Shown here: piece by piece, positions 45,809 to 57,818 of the stretch
Position numbering within the stretch: the stretch's first letter is position 1
How the letters are laid out: each line of letters begins with the position of its first letter
Assembly: GCA_911728435.2 (NCBI GenBank)
Contig: OU452203.1
Location: forward strand, 20,666,293 to 20,730,292
DNA: 64,000 nt
From: Apoderus coryli
Lineage: Eukaryota; Arthropoda; Insecta; Coleoptera; Attelabidae
Direction of reading: 5' to 3'
Position numbers and translations under genes: made by a program
Notes under the pieces: generated by a model
Seen by the model: the letters and a program-made list of their open reading frames with translations, nothing else
The model's database searches: none
Told to the model about the DNA's origin: nothing

Positions 45809-46639
45809 TTCCTCGCACATAAAAACAATGAATAATTTATTTTGGTTTAATAGAGTTGTATAAAATTAATAATGATTCTGCCATGGAACAATTCCTTCGG
45901 GAGAGATGAAATATGGGGCGAATTCTGTCAGTAATTAACCGCCCCAAGTCTAGCTATTTCCTTTTGACTCTTCCTCATCCAGAATTTGTGTTTTCTTTTT
46001 GGTTTTTGTTGAAGATAGCACAACATATGCCGCATATGCTAATAACACGTCTTCTTCTTCCATGTTGCTACAACTATTGGTGACAAAGTTTATTTATGTT
46101 GCGGAAAATTTCAGAAACATGCAACACAGAGGAACATCAAGCCACATTATGTTCCTATAAGTTGCTCCAGTTTATCCATACGCGTTTAGTTGCCGAAATT
46201 CCGCCACATGTGTCTATGAGCCTTGCTCTATTTTCAGAAACAGTATTTTATTTATTTATTCCTGTTTCCAAGTTTATAACGAAGTAATAATTATCAATTT
46301 TAATTGTGGTCTATGCAGTGGGCAGTTTCATATAATCACCCTAAGATAACAGGTTTACATTCGCACCCACACACATTGGGAGTAAAGGGGGACAGAAAAC
46401 TAATGTGCACCTGATTACAATGTGCATCGTTATGTGTGTTGTGTGTTTGTATGTCTACAACACTAATTTAGCTTGGTAAACAAAACGTTAAACGCAAATT
46501 ATGGTGCTGGGATTTTAGCTAGAAACCAGCTAGCATAACAGAGAAGTGAAAAGACATCCCATTTACCACAAAATAATTGATACTAATTGCATATTGTAGC
46601 ATATGCGCAGCATAGCTCAAAATTGCTCTAAATAAAGAC
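45809..46639. other. AT-rich spacer
   Basis: No supported feature. Confidence 0.45.
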
Positions 46640-46641
46640 AT

Positions 46642-46771
46642 TTTGAATATATTTTGAAAATGAACGACTTAAAGAATCTGATATCGAGAATGCAACAAGT
46701 GCTGCAATGGAGATGTTTGTTCCAAAAATCGCCAAAGCATACATAGAAGCTTTTACTGCATTGATGTGGAA
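46642..46771 (+). pseudogene. unrecognised open frame cut by Crypton-like copy 2
   Basis: After a TGA the plus frame reads FENERLKESDIENATSAAME and MFVPKIAKAYIEAFTALMWK, about 43 codons with coding-like composition and no start codon. It ends exactly where the Crypton-like element begins (46772). The sequence after the element also allows an open frame (TKRMRDLAFEIN). I do not recognise it. Confidence 0.3.
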
Positions 46772-48093
46772 GATAATTTTTTACTAAATATAGTAACCAA
46801 TCAATTTACTTAATTTTAGTCATGTGTCAAATTTCATTCAATCACCTCTGGATTACAGCGATAATACCCTACATGTGGTGTTTTCAGTTTGGTGTTTTTT
46901 TTTATTAAAAATTAATTAAACGTCAAACTGACAACTGGTTTGAAAATGTCGCGAAGATTTGGTATTGCATCTAACGATGCAATTAATGATATTATATCGA
47001 ATAATATACCAAAAAATACAGTCAAATCAAACAATATGTATGGAAGATATTTCTCGAGTTTTGTGCGACCAGAGAATACGAACTGAATGCTGAAACGAGT
47101 TTGCATAATTTGGCTAATATATTGAAAGATTATGCGGTAAATATGAGAAAAGCTGACGGAACTGAATATAAAGAAGCAACTGTAAAAACAATTTGGAATA
47201 CTACGAGTAAGCTACTCCAGGAAAAATACATCAATGACTTCAAAATTGTATTCGACCCGTTTACCAGTGTGATATTCAAAAATGCGAGAGATGCAAGAAA
47301 TGCAAAACGTAAAAGATTACAGCAGGATCCAAACAAACGAAAATGCAGTTCAACAAATTTGAGTTCAAGTGATTTGGCTAGAATCATTGGATTATGAGAT
47401 GAATGTACACCAGAAGGTTTACAAATTTTTTTTTACCATATTGTAACTGTTGAGTTAGCTTGGCGAGGTGGTGAACCAGCTGATTGTCTTATGGATTATT
47501 TCACGATTGAGAAAAATAATGATGGAACGCCAACCAACAGAATTGAATACAATCCAATATTCAGTAAAACATGCCAAGGAGGATCGAAAAGTTGTACAAA
47601 TAGTAAGTGGCTTGTTCCAAATATTGCAAACGAAAGTGCATGCCCTGTTTGGTTATTCCATAAATTATTATATGAATATTAACCAAGAACGCCATGGTGA
47701 AATAATCAACACCATGCGAGGAATTTCTTCAACAGTGGAAATTAACAAGCCGTCAACTTCAGCAAACTCTTCTTCCAATGGAACATTTACCAATTGTACT
47801 TTTGACAACTGTAGTTTTAAATAAAAATGAATAATATTTGTTTGATTAAAACTAATACATTTTGTATTGAAAATGACAACCAAATTTTTGATATCTACAA
47901 AGTAAAAAAATATCTTATCGAATACTCCTCGGGCCTTGATAAATACTTCAAATTTTGTCATAGAGAATCCTTCAAGCGAGTTGCTCAAGGATAATAGCCC
48001 TCGGCCTTGGGCTATTATCAAGCAACACGCTTTCGGCATTCTCTATGACAAAATTATCTCGGTATTATCAAGACCCTAAGGGTATTACTACTA
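46772..48093 (+). mobile_element. Crypton-like tyrosine-recombinase element, copy 2
   Basis: It has the same GATAATTTTTTACT start and leader as copy 1. The 3' inverted repeat has one mismatch (AGTAAAAAAATATC, 47901-47914). The 3' hairpin is the best preserved of the three (47922-48093, apex about 48004). The direct repeat after the gene is lost, while the one before it (46916-46934) remains. Similarity to copy 1 ends near GGTATTACTACT (48089), marking the right boundary. Confidence 0.82.
46946..47824 (+). pseudogene. Crypton-like tyrosine recombinase, copy 2, multiply disrupted
   Basis: The start codon and first residues are intact, but two bases are missing near 47030, shifting the frame. 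A TGG-to-TGA change (47396-47398, Trp of the GLWDECTP block) ends the main frame. The Arg box ELAWRGGEPAD is intact. After CPVWLFHKLL a deletion of nearly 300 bp (relative to copy 3) removes the HxxR, GH and Tyr boxes and resumes at NINQERHGE. The tail retains the CGA codon lost in copy 1 and ends FTNCTFDNCSFK. The copy cannot encode an active enzyme, but it supplies good consensus for the N-terminal 150 residues and the tail. Confidence 0.82.
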
Positions 48094-50223
48094 AGAAGAC
48101 CAAAAGGATGCGCGATTTAGCTTTTGAGATCAATTATCCGAACAGATCGATTATGGGAACTATCCTTATCTCCAATAGTTAGGTCGGCAGGCATATTCGA
48201 TTGTAAGTAAATTATCTGCTGAGTTCATGACGATCTGCTAAAGCAACAAACACAAAAAGAAAGCATGCAAATTGTTTAAATTAAACATCAGCTTTAGGCG
48301 CAGTATATTTTATTCACAGAACGTTTTGTTTGACTTTTTGTGTATATAGACTTCACAACGAAATTAAATTGTCTTTTATTTCGTATATAAAATACATAGA
48401 ACGACTTACATACAACCGTTGATTTTGCTGTACTTCTGCAAGAGAGAGAAATGGAGAGACTCACGAGAGAGCTTTTCCTGCTTTTCATTCTCTATGTGCG
48501 GTTTAATTTAAAAGTTGAAACAGTGTTTCAGTCCTGTGGAATTTGGGCAAATTCGCAACCAAAAATTATATAACTGAGGTAGAAAATAAATTTTTGCACA
48601 ACTAACAAAACAATTTGTAAAAGTTGGAATTTATAATTAAGGTCGATCTCCGCACAAAACTGAATTTAGGAATGAGGTGATTCACTTTTTCGACCATGCC
48701 AATCGGGATTTCGAAGAGGTTATGGTACGGCCGCTGTATATTTTAATCAACAGTAGGTACTTATTTAGAACACCGGGTACAGATGTCTTACATTTTAAAA
48801 ATACTTAATAAACTTTAGCATACAATTTTAAAAGCACTCATATTACATGTTTGAAGCTTTTATAGTGTAACGTTCTTAATAGGCGAAAAGTTTATCTGCC
48901 TTTGTATGAATTTTAAAACTTATACATATTATAAAACAAAAAAAAGAAGCTCTATACGCTTCTCTAAACTTTTAAAACAGCTTTTGTGGTTGTAACATTG
49001 GAGGTAGTGCAGATTCTTAACAATTCTTTTCAAATTTATTATTTTTTTTTTCGTTCGCTTCTATTATTTTAAACAAAGTTATATAAGCGTTTTAAGTTTG
49101 CAAATTTCCATTAGATGTTAAGCTACTTTCAGTGGTATATAGGAGCATTTTGTGTTATGGCATTTTAACCTAATGGGAGTATTATGGAAATTTATGCGAA
49201 AGGATTTTTTAATCGATAGATGGATTTGCATTGATTATTACGTGGATTTGTTTTTATCCTCATTGCAACCATGTGTTAAATATCTCATAACGCAAACAAT
49301 GTTTTTTTTTTAATTTTTGCGATAATTTCTTCCTGTTTTATGGCCGTTATACATAAGGTAGTCAAGCTGGATATTTACCGAAAATAAAAACAATATAACT
49401 TACCAACAATGCTGTGATAGCATTGCTGTGATAGCATTGCTAAAGCATAATCAATAAAACTAGCAGAAAAACTAGTCAAGTTTGGGCATGAGGAAGAAAT
49501 TAATTATTTGAGGTGAATGTTTAATATTTCATATTATCTTACACAGAAAAAAAATATATTGCATATCCAATTACAGACTTATTTTTGGATTCTTTTCTTT
49601 TGAGTTAAATACAACTATTATCTAAGCATTTTCTCATCATTAAGATAATGATTGATTTGATTTTGTGGAAATAATAGGCAAATTATTGAGATCTAAATAA
49701 ACGTACATTTACTTGGAAAATACAACTGGTTGCGTTAATGCTAAGGGGAATATTTCAATCAACGGTAGGTTATCAATATATTTTTATTAGATCCTAATAT
49801 TATTGCAATCATATATGTCGCTTATTAAATATCATAAAGAGAATTGAAACAATATTAAATGCTGTTTTTAAACTAATAAAAAGATATTATTCTCTCAAAA
49901 CTCTTCTATTTGTTTTGCTCAGTTTATATTTCCGGCAATAATATGAGTTATTAAGTTCATGTATAAGGAATTCATTGAATTATAGTGTACCTCGAATTCA
50001 ATGATTCTTATTGTTGGTGTGGACCTTATTGCCATCGGTACAATTTCAAACTGTATCGAGGCAAGCGCGTGGTGGTAGGGATATATCATAGTGCCTCGGT
50101 TTTGTACTTCCCCTGTCGGCCAGGCTGATCTCAGATCTAACTACTTAACGCTAAAGTTGCTATGGCCTGTCTTCGGGCAGTGTTGTTTTGTTACTGTTGT
50201 TTGAGGGTACCTATTTATACATA
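48094..50223. other. AT-rich spacer
   Basis: A 16-bp direct duplication (TGTGATAGCATTGC repeats, 49410-49442) is the only structure noticed. The GC-richer part at 50030-50223 may be the promoter and 5' UTR of the SAM-like gene that follows. Confidence 0.45.
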
Positions 50224-50825
50224 ATGGAAGATCTTTTCAAAAGTTGGGATTTGGAGCAATTAATACCTGTGTTTAATGGTAAGTTAGTAAGTTATCTTAC
50301 GTTGAAAGTGAACGCAAACTATTAATTTCTCGATTAATTTGATTGCAAAATGCCAACAGTAAAAAATTTCTAAATTTAGTGGATAAAACAGAAATATGTT
50401 CATTTTCAGAAAATTGCATTTCATTGAATAATATAAACGATTTATCTACCGAAATGATAGCTGAATTAGTACCTAAAATAGGAACTAGGATAATTTTCAT
50501 AAAATCGTTGAAAAATTACAAAAAAAAAAACTTCGGAAATGATGGCAAACTTGTAATATTTTCATTCATCGGGTATGCAATACATTGATAATAATTACGG
50601 AAAAATATTTCAGACGCCTGGAGATATAGAAGAAAAAATACAATCACAAATAAACAAAGCATTGAAGAGAAAAATACATCAGCATGTACAACCGTATCTT
50701 CTAGTACAAGGACCAATAAACAAAATTGAAAATAGTTATATCGTAATTGACAAGTTACATTTTCATATACGACATCAGTTTTAAAAGGCTTAGATATATT
50801 GTTCAAGTGTTTTTATAATGTATAA
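50224..50825 (+). CDS. SAM-like domain gene or pseudogene, three exons, truncated
   Basis: Exon 1 (50224-50278) starts MEDLFKSWDLEQLIPVFN and ends at a GTAAGT donor. Exon 2 (50410-50551) follows CATTTTCAG and reads ENCISLNNINDLSTEMIAEL, VPKIGTRIIFIKSLK. Exon 3 (50614 on) follows ATATTTCAG and reads TPGDIEEKIQSQINKALKRK, IHQHVQPYLLVQGP. The first two exons form a SAM-like five-helix domain, a protein-interaction module, at the N-terminus of a multicopy insect family whose role I do not know. A one-base shift near 50780 separates IDKLHFHIRH from GLDILFKCFYNV, which ends at 50823-50825. AATAAA follows at 50827. The splice sites are good, but the shift and the short C-terminus suggest a decayed copy. 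Intron 2 would be only 62 bp. Confidence 0.6.
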
Positions 50826-50826
50826 T

Positions 50827-50832
50827 AATAAA
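50827..50832 (+). terminator. polyadenylation signal AATAAA
   Basis: AATAAA lies directly after the last stop codon of the SAM-like gene. Confidence 0.5.
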
Positions 50833-51774
50833 TAACAATTTTCTGTCAATAATACTGCTTTAATCTAATCAACTTCGCAATAGATATAATTATTATTGAC
50901 TCAATAATAATACACTACAAGATATAATTAAATTAAGAAAAGTTAGAAATGGTACCAAACAGCTTAAAGCTTGCATTAAAAGAATGTAATTTCCAAGTAA
51001 TAAAAAGTACCCTTGTAACCAATGAAACGCTATGTTGTATGGACATTCAATCTGATCGTTTGAAATAAAATCGAGATTCAATTTAATTATATATATGAAT
51101 TACAATCAAGGAATCACTATAATTGAATTGTTCAATGGCATTCAATAATAAGTTTTATTTAAAAAAACAATGTCTTCTTATTATTTTCCAATAATAAGCG
51201 TTCGCTTGATTGAAATTTAACTATGTCCGAGGAATACTTAGTATAGCATATCAATGAATGAAATGGTGAATTTTTGAAAACACTATTGTCTTTCCAAGAA
51301 CATCATAAACATCCTCAGGAAATAATAATCCCAGTAGTTCTTCAATGTCCACGACCTCACAAATCCATCGAAATGTTATCAACAATTATCTTGTTGTAAA
51401 TATACTTATACGGTAAAGCAAAGCTGGACTCTATGATCGAATGAGGTATCATAACATTGCAAAACCATCCCTATAAAAATGCCACAATTATGTGCAATTG
51501 TTCTCAAAATTTAAAGGGTTTTTTCGAACCTTTCCATTAACTTTCTGCTCAAGCGATTAATAATGACAAAAGTTAGCAGACTCATTATACAAATTCATGT
51601 AGCCATCTTTGCTCATAGTCTTGTGAAACTACTACCAATCTTTCTTCCTATTTCTATCTCATTTTTTTACTTTATTTCCTCTCTAAATGTAACAAATATC
51701 CATATTAAGTAAATTAATAGAAAAAGTTTAGACATAAAAGCCCTTTGTTATGGCAATGAAAAACATATAAAAAA
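50833..51774. other. AT-rich spacer
   Basis: No supported feature. It may be intron sequence of the gene whose exon begins at 51788. Confidence 0.4.
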
Positions 51775-51787
51775 TATTTTATTTCAG

Positions 51788-51949
51788 ATGATGAGTGAAG
51801 CCGAATGGGAAAGGGAGAGGCGGCAAAACCGTTTAATAGCCGCCGCCTTCACCCAGTTCCATTTGCCATTCTCGCTCTTCAGCTATGGCATTCAAATTAT
51901 TGCCCGGATTCGTAAAAAGAGAGATAATCCGAACCGAGAATTCGGTTGA
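51788..51949 (+). CDS. short coding exon, 53 residues, unrecognised
   Basis: A textbook 3' splice site (TATTTTATTTCAG) ends at 51787 and ATGATG follows at once. The frame reads MMSEAEWERERRQNRLIAAA, then FTQFHLPFSLFSYGIQIIAR, then a basic end IRKKRDNPNREFG and TGA (51947-51949). Codons use G and C freely (GCC, CGG, CTC, TTC) in contrast with the AT-rich surroundings, which is a sign of selection. The structure is acidic-basic N-terminus, a hydrophobic stretch of about 20 residues that could be a membrane helix, and a basic tail. It may be a complete small protein with a 5' UTR intron or the last exon of a larger gene in the same frame. No family is recognised. Confidence 0.6.
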   Translation: MMSEAEWERERRQNRLIAAAFTQFHLPFSLFSYGIQIIARIRKKRDNPNREFG

Positions 51950-52995
51950 AACTTTGTTCTACTGAATAATAATCGCAATATATTTTTTTAGACGGAAACT
52001 AACAGGGGTTTACAGGTTTTACAGACTGTACGAGAGTCCATTGATCTCGTCATGTAAAAATGTACAGAGTGGGCACTTTTTTCTCAGAAACTAGTGACTT
52101 CAGAAAAAAAACTTCATACAAGAGTTAATAGGTTTTAAATTTTAAAATGTCCCATTGAAATTCTGGAGTTAATATGTTTGAAAAATTTCTTTCAAACCAA
52201 TACTTCAATTTATATACCCTCTGTGATTGGAATTTAGTGTAAACTAAACATTTTCTTCACACAATTATGGTTCCCGAACTAAGTTCGTTATTCGATGTGC
52301 CGTCTCTGTTTCAACATTTTCCCTATTATGAGGACAAAACAAAGGCGTTCCATGGAGAAGGAATGTTGGAGATTTTCCAGAAAATGCTAAACAGGGGCTT
52401 TCCTCTAAAGGAAACACAGCAAGAATATGTGTAGCGAATAAGATGAAATGAAAAAAAGGAAACTTTTTGAAACGACGTATATTTCGCGTAAAAGCGTATA
52501 GAGCTTACACATCCACCTGTGTGAGTTATATTATTTATTCTACATTTCTCATGTTGTCGTGAAAAAGAAATATTGCTATGAGTTTTATTTAGTTTTATTT
52601 GTAAAATGCTTTTCAGAAGTGGCACATCTAAAAGCATCGTGTAATGAATTAATTTCCAACATAAATCATGACGTAAATGTGTGAGAAATAAACGAATCTT
52701 GTTTCTTTAGATCTGAAATTATGGTAATGCGGTTTCTCCGCCTAATACTATCCTTTCTCCCTTCAATTGGACTTGGATTGGGCAGATTTCCAATATATTT
52801 TTAAGCTCAAATAGGACACTATCAGAGACCTCAGACCAGAAAATACCAACCACCTCAAAGTAGAAAAGAAGTACCTTGAATTTGAAGCTCAATTTATTCA
52901 ATTTTACCATTTTATTGCGGTTCGGATAATGTTTATCAATCTATTGTTTATCCATCAATTGGTTGATTTGTTTAGGCGCTCTCGTGGAAGACAGA
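51950..52995. other. AT-rich spacer
   Basis: An AATAAT at about 51965 could be a weak polyadenylation signal for the exon before. A TGTACAGAGTG motif is at about 52062. No gene is seen. Confidence 0.4.
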
Positions 52996-53078
52996 TTTCC
53001 ATCTGGATATGGTCTTAGTTGTCTCAGGGGACTCAAAATGGTTCTATCCGTCTTTATCTCAAATTTTTTAGCGCGTTG
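52996..53078 (+). repeat. unclassified dispersed repeat, copy B
   Basis: It pairs with 25635-25724, the same orientation and block order. It starts TTTCCATCTGGATATGG and ends AGCGCGTTG. Confidence 0.65.
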
Positions 53079-56000
53079 TTTGTCCTTCTCATTTGAATTC
53101 ATTCAACAATAGATCAATTATCGCTTTTACAAGTATTTAAGTCAAATCATGTTGAAAGTAAAACTATTGCCATCATAAGTCTTGAGAAAATTTGATGACA
53201 ACGCTTTTTATATATAATCATAGTAACAATATATAACAGAAAACGTAAGTCCTTTTCAAATGGTGCGATACAGAATTTGATTTATTAAACGTAATGTGTT
53301 TCCATTTGAAGAAAAGTTTTAGTGCAGCTTTAGCAGGAAAATGCTTCTGCTGTAGCTGCAGATTGCAGATATTAATTTATTATAACCGCAGTTTTATAAT
53401 GAGAAATGCGATGAGAGCAGATAGAGAAATCGCTCTATTTTTGCTCCGCCATCTGTGTGTTTGTTTTTCGTGCTAGATAGAATTATGTTTCTGTTTTATC
53501 AAGATGTTTTTATTTTATGGCTGAGAGAATACTGCAATTTTAGTAAATTAACTTAATTATTAGGTAAGATTAAGACATATCTTGAGGTCCATCAACTTGG
53601 TGTCCAGTTTCTTCGAGGCTTAATGTTTCTATACGCCATTATGAGCAGGCAAACTGTACTCCGCTTGGATTTAAGTTTAAAAGGAATTTCTTGGTGGGTT
53701 CTAAGCTTGTAAGTTTCGTCCTTTATGACAGTTATTCTATGAGACTTTCTTGCATACTCTTAGTAAATTATGGCTGAGCATCATACAAAATTAATTCTAC
53801 ATTCAGTCGATGAAATAGTTGTTAAGAATCTACTCCGTTAATCCACCCTTTTCAAAAGTAAATAATTAAATTTGTTCGGATTAGCTTGATTGTGTGTACC
53901 TGGTGAACTGCTGTAGTAGTAGTTGATTATATTATGCATACTGAGAGACAGATAGAGACCGAGAGGGAAACGTCGAACGTTTTTTTTTTTATTATTACCA
54001 ATCCCCATTTCAGGGAAACTTCAATATTAATTTTCAAAGTCGCTTCCTCTGCAAGTACACGCGCGTCGATTTGCATAATCAACTCGTACAAAGTTGTCTT
54101 TAAGCAGGCGTTTCGATGATATATTTTAGCATACGAATTGAAAATAGGGGCAAAGGAGATGTTCCTTCCTATTCTCACATCTCATGAGATCGTTATAACT
54201 AGATGCTATTGAAATCTACACATTTTTAAAATAAAATTGCTGACACATGACACGAAATCGCAATATTGCTCTTGAAGAAAACCTATTCGTATAGTTAAAA
54301 TTTATTGGAAATGATATTATATATAGTCCTATACATACAGACATCAAAGCAACCGATATACGTAGTTGTAACTTCATTTATGGTGTCGGGAGTTGCCTCA
54401 AAGTTAAGCGGACGACGCCGCAAACTGGTCAAACCACTTACAATAAACTCATGTTAAACTTGCTCTAAATCTTAGAACATTAAATAAAATACAATTTGTT
54501 AATTTAGTCTATTTATTTCTCTACTTAAAAATCTTTTTGATAAAGGCATTTTCCGACTAGTATTTTTACAAGAGTATCCACGTTAAATCCAAAAGAAGCG
54601 GTTGGATATTATCTCCGTCAAAGTTTTAAAGAAAGTACGTGACAATATCACACTATTCTCAAGAAAAATAACAAGGTAGAGCTGCTCTATTTGCGCTATC
54701 TTTATTTTTATATATAGCTATATCTATCTTTTTTCTTAACATACATTGTCGTAAGACTTTACATTATTTATGGGCTAGAGAAACTATTTTTACCGACCCA
54801 GCCTCGTTGTGTTATAAATTATTATAAGAAAAGTGCACTTCCTCAAGCCTGACTCAACATGATCGCAGAAATTCATGACAATTTCCATTCAATGGTTTTG
54901 TCAAGATATCGGCATACATATCAAATTTCACAATTTATGGAATTGTTTGTTTTCTATCATTATTTCAGAAAAATAAGACATTGCGTACTTCTCCTTTTTG
55001 TTCTTAAAATGGCTGATCTGTGATTGATTCTTATCTTATCCGTTGTGAGTAATTTTACCCAAAGGCATTGCATTTGTTTGCATTATTCGTTATCTGTATC
55101 GGACGGTTCAGACAATCATCAATCATCGGAAAAGTAAAACATTCTGCAGAAAACATATAAACGTCTGAATTCACATAATTTGATAAACTCTTTTTGCCAA
55201 TGGGTGCCAAAGCTTATGAAGTATTTGCAAACAAAGATCAGTGTTTAAATGAAGAACTACCACAATTATTGCTGAAAAACTGCATTTGATAACCAGTTTA
55301 CTGATTCTGTAGCTTTTTGGATGGATCATATTGATGATACTGGAGGAATAGTAGAGTTTGCAGGATACAGATCATTAAGTTTGAGAATGGGAGGCAAATT
55401 GTAGTTATGTCAGCTTTAATTTCATCTACATACACTGAACGTTCGTTCATTTCGCTTGTTCCCTAAAAAAAACTAGCAATCAGAAAAAAATACAAACAAG
55501 ATGATATTTTTGGGGTTGCTTGAGGACTGCCTCCTGAGTATAAAACCAAAAAATCACACTCGCAGTGCTTTTTAGAATTCTAATACTAATTCTTCAAGCG
55601 TTGTTTACCTCGAACCTTTAAACCTTGTAAGTTAGAAGAGATCTTCAATAGTTAATTGCCTATCATTTCTGTCAAATATATCTGTATTTTTTCAGATTTA
55701 GTGATAACTTTATCTCCCACGCACTGCAATGCAAACCCATCAAAACAACATTAACAAAATTCACATCTTTTCGTAGTTTTTTATGCAACATCAACTTCTT
55801 TTTTTTGCTTTGTTTATAATTTGCCACCGACGACAAACACAGAGAGAGCGAACTGTCCAAAACTTTATTAAAACGCGTTTGCAAAGTATAAATAATAATA
55901 AAACTACGCAAGCGAATAATAATTACTGAAAAACTCACTCTACTGATGCGCTTTGGTTTTTTATTTGTAGAAATATAAAAACTTTTGGGCGTTAGAGTTT

Positions 56001-56638
56001 GAAAAACTAGGTAGTATGTAAATTCAGTGCAGCAAGTGACAAGAAAAACCCGAGAAAATGAAACCATTTTTGTTTGTTACATTAACATTAAAATTGTAAT
56101 GTAATTCTGAGAGGCTTTAATTTAATTAGAAAATGTATGCGAGGGATAGCTTATTTTAAAGGTTTTTTGGTTCCCTTTACTTTTTAGCTGATGATGATGA
56201 TGATATAGACCATATATGGAGGCTACCAGTTTTGTTTAATTTTACCGCAAATTTGATGATTTTTTTTTTAATTGTAGATTGATGCTCAGGAATTTTTATT
56301 TTTATTGAAATTTGAATTTGAGCATATACATATGAGAAGAAGTTTCTGTGCCGAAATTTGGTACACCCTGTAGAGCGCAACTGCTATAGCAGCTATTGTT
56401 AACTGGAATCACATTGAACCCTGATCTTTTGTGAGTATTTTGTTTTTTTAATCATGACATTATCTCTATTATTGTTGGAGATACACTGTTTCAAAGCGAA
56501 CACTGAAAAAAACACAAGAAATAAACATAAAAAGGTAAGTTGAATCAGAAAAGTAACAAAAACATAATAATTTAAAAAAATAAGGAACAAATTTGAAGGC
56601 GCTAATATCTAGTGAGGCCTCCTCGTGCCAAAATGACT
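53079..56638. other. long AT-rich spacer
   Basis: Frames are short and without domains. A GTACACCCTGTAG terminal-type motif lies at about 56361. Nothing else supportable. Confidence 0.45.
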
Positions 56639-56730
56639 TTATTTAGTCGCAGGTGGACGCCGAATACGTTTTTGAAGTTGGTCCCAGAGATGCTCAATTG
56701 GATTGAGATCAGGAAGCATTCAGGTCGTCA
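56639..56730 (-). pseudogene. Tc1-type transposase C-terminal fragment
   Basis: The minus strand reads SPDLNPIEHLWDQLQKRIRR, then PPATK and a stop at 56641-56639 (the first residues are slightly damaged). DLNPIEHLWD is the hallmark block around the third catalytic position of Tc1 transposases, which cut and paste at TA sites. About 28 residues remain. Neither terminal repeat was found. Confidence 0.75.
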
Positions 56731-57199
56731 ATTAAGCATAAAAAAATTAGATCACATTGGCGTTCGAAAATAGGTTAAAAAAAGATGCTCCAAGAATTGA
56801 TTTATATAATTAGTTTTAGTAAATTTTGATTATAAATATAAAATGTTTAAATACAATATTTTAGTGGATAAGACAGCAGTTAAATTCCTTAAATTCTATA
56901 TTTATTTATTTTCTGTAAATTCACTTAAAAATTAAAGTTTACAAAACTCAACAAGTTGGTTAACGTTATCCAAAATTGCTTTAAACATAACTTTCATTAC
57001 AGTATGAAATCAGAAGACCAATATTTTGAACACTCTATCACTCGATGTACTTTCCCAATTCTGGGGATGACAGTCCCCTTCGAGGGACATGTACCTACTA
57101 AAAAAACCGACATATCCAAGAATTTTTCCGAAAACACGACCGCGACATTGCGATACACTCCATGAAAATCCTTGGAAACCTCAATCTTGAAATCTGTTT
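56731..57199. other. AT-rich spacer
   Basis: No supported feature. Confidence 0.45.
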
Positions 57200-57330
57200 G
57201 GATCACAGTAATGGGTTACGTATTTTTACAGGATTTTACAGGACACTATTTGCCTTAGGGGCAAGATTAGCCCTAGAAGAGAGTGACGAATGCAGATTAT
57301 GTATCGAGAGGAGGAATACCTTAAAAAAGG
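57200..57330 (+). pseudogene. possible non-LTR C-terminal zinc-knuckle fragment
   Basis: The plus frame reads GLRIFTGFYR, then LGARLALEESDECRLCIERR. This resembles the L.TG....L...gL.es..CrlC segment of R1-like elements. The histidine and last cysteine are not seen, so the call is weak. Confidence 0.35.
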
Positions 57331-57818
57331 CCATTAAATATGGGAACCCATCGACGTTTTCCCTTTCGGTGGTTGACCCCTCGTACATTATTAAACATTA
57401 AGAGATTTCCTCATTATTATTCATTAGAGTAATCCCCAGTTTTCTCTCCTACTTGTAATTACCTAAACGATATGATACTGGAACGTTCTAGTTGATGATT
57501 GAAAACCGTTTTTATAAAAGTGAAATGTTGTTAAAAAAAATCTTGTATAAAACACCCCGTGCTCGTTATCTTCCTACATAATGTTGGGGATGAAACGTAC
57601 GATCATTTTACGAGAGATGTTTTTGTTTTATATATTCAACAAGGGGATTTTCCGAGGAGGCTAATTTTTTGTTTCCGCATCAAATACAAAATAAGTCGTG
57701 TTGAAACGTGTGTATAGGAATACAAGATAATTGGAAAATTGATATACGTCAGTAGCGCAACTTTCTCTACACGATGGTAGGTTAGGCGTTTATGGAAAAT
57801 GAGGAGTGAGATTATTGT
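57331..57818. other. spacer
   Basis: No supported feature before the third Crypton-like copy. Confidence 0.45.

Noticed and set aside
55672..56067. Minus-strand frame of 131 codons
   Set aside because: Low-complexity Ser/Phe/Lys composition, no domain, no splice or polyadenylation context.
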